From the NCBI RefSeq assembly GCF_009674565.1, contig NZ_WKJL01000011.1:62001-126000 (forward strand): 64,000 nt of DNA. Direction: 5' to 3'. The translations under genes and the position numbers were made by a program. Source of the stretch: Duganella aquatilis. GTDB taxonomy: Bacteria; Pseudomonadota; Gammaproteobacteria; Burkholderiales; Burkholderiaceae_D. A model generated the notes under the pieces. The model was not told the DNA's origin. It searched no databases and worked only from the letters and a program-made list of their open reading frames with translations. Positions 60,067-64,000 of the stretch are shown piece by piece (the first letter of the stretch is position 1; each line of letters begins with the position of its first letter).

Positions 60067-63000
60067 TTAGAAGTCGTAGCTCAGTTTCGCGACCACGCGG
60101 CGGCCGGTCTTGAACCATGCGCGTCCCATCATACCGATATTTTGCTGCATCAGCTGCTTGTAAGTCGAGTCGGTCAGGTTCTGCGCCTCCAGGCCCAGTT
60201 GCAGCTTGTCGGTGAATTTGTAGAACATCGACGCGTCCAGCTGGCCGTAGGAGTCCGACCAGGTAGGCAGGCCCCAGGCGACATTGGTCTGGCCGTAGGT
60301 CGGGCTGGCCGGATTGGTATCCAGGCCGTCCGTACCCTGCGTGCCGTTGACGTTGACCGCCTGCAGCGCTTTCGAACGCCAGTTGTAAGCCAGGCGCGCC
60401 GAGACCTTGCCTTTGTCGTACAGCAGCGCGAGGTTATACGTCTGGCGCGACAGGTTTTCCAGCGGCAGGTTGCCGAAGGTGGTGCCATCGGTATCGCAGC
60501 CGTTCAGGTTCAGGTTGACGTTGTCCGCCGTGTTCCCACCGGTGCAGTACTTCTGATACACGGACTTGTACAGATCGCGCTTGCTGTCGACGAAGGTGAA
60601 GTTGGCTTGCACGCCCAGGCCGGACAAGGCGCCTGGCAGCTGGTCGAAGTACTGCTGGAAGGCGACCTCGATGCCGCGCGCATAGCCCCTGGCGCCGTTG
60701 ATAGGACCGGTGACGGTGAAGTCGTGCAGCTTGCCGCCGGTGTCAGGCAGCTGCATCACGTAGGTCTGGTTGACCACGATGTCTTTCAGGCGCTTGTTGA
60801 ACACCGTCGCGGTGAACGAACCGGTCGGCGCGAAGTACCATTCCATCGTCGCGTCGAGCTGCTTGGAGGTGGTCGGACGCAGCATCGGGTTGCCGGTGCC
60901 GGTGCCGGTCAGGCTGACGCTGTTGACCGTGGTGACGCCGTTCACAGGATTGTTCGACGTGTTGGCCGTTTCCGACAGCGTGGTATAGCCCTGCAGCTGC
61001 GTGAAGTCCGGGCGCGACAGTGCCGACGCGGCGGCGAAGCGGAACTGCAGCTTCTCGCTGACTTTCAGGCGCAGATTCAGGCTAGGCAGGAAGTTGTGAT
61101 AATCGTTCTCGTAATCCTTCACCTGCGAGAACGGCAGAATGTTCGGCACCGCCACGCCAGCCAGGTTGCCGCCGGTCGGCGCGGTCGAGCTGAACACCGT
61201 GTAGCCGCGCGCGCTGGAATCGGTCTTCACGTAGCGCAGGCCGAGGTTACCGTCGATCGGGTATTTCAGGTTATCCCAGCCGAAGCGCAACTGGCCGTAC
61301 AGCGCCTTGGTCTTTTCCGACTGGTCGTTGGTGCCGGCGTAGTTGTCGGCGCCGAAGGTCGCCTGCTGCCAGGCCGGGCACGACGAGGCAGGATTGATTT
61401 CCTGGCACAGGATGTCGTGGTAGGTGTGCAGCTGGGCGTAGCTGCCCGGGAAGCCCTGCGCCAGCGAGACGTTCGGGAATACCACGGCCGGCACGGACAC
61501 ACCGCCGTTGAAGAAGTTGTTGAAGGTGTGCAGATTGGTGTTGCCGCTGAAGCGAGGATCGCTCAGGTAAGCCAGATGCGGAATATCCCAGCCGACCTGC
61601 CATGGCTGGCTGATCGCCGCCCAGTTGTAGCTGGGGTTGGAGTTCTGCGTCACCGCATCGCGGTCGGTCAGGCGCACGCCGAAACGGACGTCGCGCAGCA
61701 CTGGATGATCGAAGTCGTATTTGACGTCGGTGCGCCATGCGGTTTCATTCGCCTTGCTCTGGTCCAGGTGCTCCATGGTGAACGCCCAGTAGTAGTTCGC
61801 CGGGTTGGCCAGGTAAGCGCGGTCTGCATCGGTGAACAGGATCTTCGGCACGCTGCCGGTCAGGTCCAGCTTCTCGCTCGGCATGGTGACGCCGGTGGCG
61901 ACGGTGGAGTCGACGCTGCGCGTGTCGGCCTTGATGTGCTGGACGTCGGTGGTGACGGTCCAGTTGTCGTGACGCCAGCGCAGGTTCCACGACAGGTCGG
62001 TGGTGTTCGACTTGCGGTTCGAGGTGCGGGTGTCGTCGCCGAAGTTGATGCCGCCGTCGGTCGGATCGGTCAGGGTGCCGGTCAGCAGCGCGCCCTTGGA
62101 ATTGAAGGTGGCGTCAGGCGACACCTTGATGTTGTAGGGGCTGGATTGGGCGAAGATCGCCTGCTCGTCCCATTGCATCTCGTACTTCGATTTGAAGTAG
62201 GTCAGGGAACTGGACCAGTCGTCCTTTTTCCATTGCAGCGCGCCGTATGCGCCTTCGCGCTTGCGGTTGAATTCCAGCGTACGCCATTGCGCGCCCTTCG
62301 GCACGTAGACGGTCTTGCCGGTGGCGTCCTTCAGCGGGTAGTAAGGCTCGACCTGGAAGGCGTCGGTGCGGGTGCCCGATTCCGAGTAGGCCAGATCCAG
62401 CAAGGCGCCGACTTCACCGATCGGCGTTGTCCAGCGGTCCGACACCAGGCCGGAATACGATGGCGAGGTTTTGCCTTTCTTCAGTTCCGACCAGGTGCGG
62501 TCGGCCGACAGCGAGGCCTTGAAGCCCTTGTAATCGAACGGCATGGCGGTGCGCAGGTTCACCAGGCCGCCGACGGCGCCCTCGACCTGTTCCGCCGATG
62601 GATTCTTGTAGATGTCGACGCCGGCCACCAGCTCTGGCGGCACGTCTTCGAAGTTCAGCGAACGGCCGCCGTTGGCCGAGAACGAATCGCGGCCATTCAG
62701 TTCGGAGCGCACGTAGCTCAAGCCGCGGATCGACACGCCGGAGCCTTCCACCGAGAAGTGCTCCGGGTCGCCCTTGGACATGGTGCGGTCGATGGTCACG
62801 CCAACCACGCGCTGCAGCACCTCGGTCACCGAGCGGTCGGGCAGCTTGCCCATGTCTTCGGCGACGATGGAGTCGACGATTTCATCGGAATTCTGTTTGA
62901 TCTTCTGCGCCGACTGCAGCGCCGCGCGCTGGCCGGTGACGATCACCGCGACAGGTTCACCGGCGGGGGCGTCGGTGGTTTTCGGTGCATCGCTTGTCTG

Positions 63001-63078
63001 GGCTACGGCTGCGCCGCTCAGCATCATCGTCATCTGGGCCAGGCCCAATGCGATCGCCGTTTTTTTGAACTGTTTCAT
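60067..63078 (-). CDS. TonB-dependent receptor (xyloglucan oligosaccharide type)
   Basis: A 1003-residue outer-membrane transporter with signal peptide (about 1-26, ending AAVAQ) and a TonB-box-like segment (PVAVIVTGQR) near residue 43. The plug starts with DSIVAEDMGKLPDRSVTEVLQRV, followed by VSIRGLSYVRSELNGRDSF. The barrel ends RRVVAKLSYDF with a terminal Phe. It has the long form used by carbohydrate-uptake TBDTs. GGAGA precedes the ATG. First gene of the minus-strand operon; the 306-bp region upstream should hold the promoter. Confidence 0.92.
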   Translation of the reverse strand: MKQFKKTAIALGLAQMTMMLSGAAVAQTSDAPKTTDAPAGEPVAVIVTGQRAALQSAQKIKQNSDEIVDSIVAEDMGKLPDRSVTEVLQRVVGVTIDRTMSKGDPEHFSVEGSGVSIRGLSYVRSELNGRDSFSANGGRSLNFEDVPPELVAGVDIYKNPSAEQVEGAVGGLVNLRTAMPFDYKGFKASLSADRTWSELKKGKTSPSYSGLVSDRWTTPIGEVGALLDLAYSESGTRTDAFQVEPYYPLKDATGKTVYVPKGAQWRTLEFNRKREGAYGALQWKKDDWSSSLTYFKSKYEMQWDEQAIFAQSSPYNIKVSPDATFNSKGALLTGTLTDPTDGGINFGDDTRTSNRKSNTTDLSWNLRWRHDNWTVTTDVQHIKADTRSVDSTVATGVTMPSEKLDLTGSVPKILFTDADRAYLANPANYYWAFTMEHLDQSKANETAWRTDVKYDFDHPVLRDVRFGVRLTDRDAVTQNSNPSYNWAAISQPWQVGWDIPHLAYLSDPRFSGNTNLHTFNNFFNGGVSVPAVVFPNVSLAQGFPGSYAQLHTYHDILCQEINPASSCPAWQQATFGADNYAGTNDQSEKTKALYGQLRFGWDNLKYPIDGNLGLRYVKTDSSARGYTVFSSTAPTGGNLAGVAVPNILPFSQVKDYENDYHNFLPSLNLRLKVSEKLQFRFAAASALSRPDFTQLQGYTTLSETANTSNNPVNGVTTVNSVSLTGTGTGNPMLRPTTSKQLDATMEWYFAPTGSFTATVFNKRLKDIVVNQTYVMQLPDTGGKLHDFTVTGPINGARGYARGIEVAFQQYFDQLPGALSGLGVQANFTFVDSKRDLYKSVYQKYCTGGNTADNVNLNLNGCDTDGTTFGNLPLENLSRQTYNLALLYDKGKVSARLAYNWRSKALQAVNVNGTQGTDGLDTNPASPTYGQTNVAWGLPTWSDSYGQLDASMFYKFTDKLQLGLEAQNLTDSTYKQLMQQNIGMMGRAWFKTGRRVVAKLSYDF

Positions 63079-63384
63079 CTATGCTCTCCAAAGTTATACG
63101 AATTTTTCATAGCTCTTTGGCTATTTGGTATTGGTATTTCTCGCTGTCTGTGGGTGTAAGAAAATTCAGGGCGAGTCAGTCCGCCGGCGCTGAACAGCGC
63201 AATCGTTTTGTCGTCATTGATCTTTGTCTCGCTCGTCTATATTTTTTATCGCTGCTGCCGGCTGGCGGGGTGCCAGTGCGCGCGAATTTGAGCCATTGTG
63301 CAAGTTACACAATTGAGTAGCAATTGCGAAATTCACCAATCCGGCGAATGATAATAAGCAATCGTAGCGCCGATCATACAGATG
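63079..63384. promoter_or_regulatory. Promoter region of the polysaccharide operon (no gene seen)
   Basis: AT-rich DNA between the receptor gene and the ABC permease gene. It contains a dyad ATTGTG-CAAGTTA-CACAAT (63295-63313) that resembles a stretched CRP-type half-site pair. A tandem TTGGTA TTGGTA (63125-63136) lies near the receptor start, and a -10-like AAATAT/TATAGA run on the minus strand is near 63235-63245. Any of these could bind a sugar-responsive regulator; none can be assigned to a family here. Confidence 0.4.
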
Positions 63385-63408
63385 CGAGGCCCGCCGCTGC
63401 GGGCCTCG
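63385..63408 (-). terminator. Terminator-like hairpin after the permease gene
   Basis: A 10-bp GC-rich stem (CGAGGCCCGC at 63385-63394 with 63399-63408) and a 4-base loop lie 17 bases past the permease stop on the minus strand. The T-run after it is weak. It probably ends the ABC-transporter operon before the receptor operon begins. Confidence 0.6.
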
Positions 63409-63424
63409 TAAGTAAAACGCTTAA

Positions 63425-64000
63425 TCAGCGGCGGCCGGAGCGCGTCGCCACATCCACCCACACTGCCAGCGTCAGAATCGCGCCCTTGACGATCATCTGC
63501 CAGTAGGTGTCGACATCCAGCATCGACATGCCGTTGTCGAGCGACGCCATCACCAGCGCGCCGATCAAGGCGCCGTACACGGTGCCGGAGCCGCCGCGCA
63601 TCGAGGTGCCGCCGATGAAGCAGGCGGCGATCGCATCCAGCTCGCCGGAGGTGCCGGCCGACGGCGAACCGGCGGCCAGGCGCGCGGTGTTGAGCAGGCC
63701 GGCCAGGGCGCACATCAGGCCCATGATCCCGAAGATCCACAGCTTCACCGCCTGCACGTTGATGCCGGACAGGCGCGTGGCCTCCATGTTGGAACCGACC
63801 GAGTAGATGCGCCGTCCGAACACCGTCTGTGTCGCGACGTAGCTGAAGATCCCCAGCAGCACCAGCAACAGCAGCACCGGCAGCGGAATGCCTTCGTATT
63901 CATTGAGCGTGGTGACGAACGCGAACAGCACGGCGCCGATGGCGGCCAGGCGCAGGCCATGGCGCCACATCGCCGGCACCGGCAGCTTGTGGCGCGCCAG
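63425..64000 (-). CDS. Sugar ABC-transporter permease, XylH/GguB-like (partial, 5' end outside)
   Basis: C-terminal 191 codons of an inner-membrane permease that runs off the window edge. It has several hydrophobic segments and the EAA-like loop [10 protein letters not shown] of the BPD_transp_2 family. A typical [23 protein letters not shown] (partly quoted) segment and the C-terminal [12 protein letters not shown] follow. This permease group serves ribose, xylose and related sugars (RbsC/XylH/GguB); the long form without a fused ATPase and the neighbouring xyloglucan genes favour a pentose. The start codon lies beyond 64000. Confidence 0.85.
   Translation of the reverse strand: MARHKLPVPAMWRHGLRLAAIGAVLFAFVTTLNEYEGIPLPVLLLLVLLGIFSYVATQTVFGRRIYSVGSNMEATRLSGINVQAVKLWIFGIMGLMCALAGLLNTARLAAGSPSAGTSGELDAIAACFIGGTSMRGGSGTVYGALIGALVMASLDNGMSMLDVDTYWQMIVKGAILTLAVWVDVATRSGRR

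Overview
The window looks like chromosomal DNA from a high-GC betaproteobacterium of the Oxalobacteraceae (Massilia / Duganella / Rugamonas group). This rests on protein families recalled as typical of that group: DUF3422, DUF5610, a 2Fe-2S CDP-glucoseen-reductase-like protein beside an NAD epimerase, CYTH-CHAD and glycine-rich-domain-like proteins. Short GGGTCAGACCCC-type intergenic palindromes fit too. The genus is an inference. No rRNA, tRNA, CRISPR array, transposase or prophage was seen.

Positions 1-22500 are mostly housekeeping and signalling genes: a CHASE-domain histidine kinase, a 2Fe-2S reductase, two MFS exporters, a ribosome hibernation factor, a cyclic-nucleotide-domain diguanylate cyclase, exonuclease I (sbcB), orotidine-5'-phosphate decarboxylase (pyrF), SDR and LLM oxidoreductases, and several small proteins.

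Positions 22592-31921 hold the most unusual region, a divergent locus that looks like an amyloid- or pilus-type export system (Fap/Fil-like). Five secreted proteins lie on the minus strand, each with a signal peptide followed by a short 'L-x-D-x-E-L-S-x-V-x-G-x-D-G' motif; two are 93% identical tandem copies. On the plus strand an overlapping gene string encodes a C39-type cysteine peptidase, an outer-membrane beta-barrel, a FadL-type barrel, a DUF2059 protein, an AraC-type regulator, and a chimera. The chimera joins a MshEN-type (GspE N-terminal, c-di-GMP-binding class) domain to the same secreted-protein motif. The block ends in a perfect 78-bp palindrome.

Positions 32001-48896 return to ordinary genes: an M28 peptidase, gluQRS, CYTH-CHAD, LysE and LysR proteins, a HAD-like protein without its nucleophile Asp, DinB, a D-2-hydroxyacid dehydrogenase, DUF3422, several alpha/beta hydrolases, and a MerR regulator divergent from an Old Yellow Enzyme-type oxidoreductase with a textbook 19-bp-spacer MerR promoter.

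Positions 48885-63078 form one tightly packed minus-strand polysaccharide-utilisation operon: TonB-dependent receptor, GH35, GH31 (with PA14-like insert), GH39, GH95, GH2. The TBDT/GH35/GH31/GH95 core matches the xyloglucan side-chain locus of Cellvibrio japonicus. The last gene, GH2, is broken by two in-frame stop codons in an otherwise intact frame. The window ends inside a sugar ABC-transporter permease of the XylH/GguB type, which would fit uptake of released pentoses.
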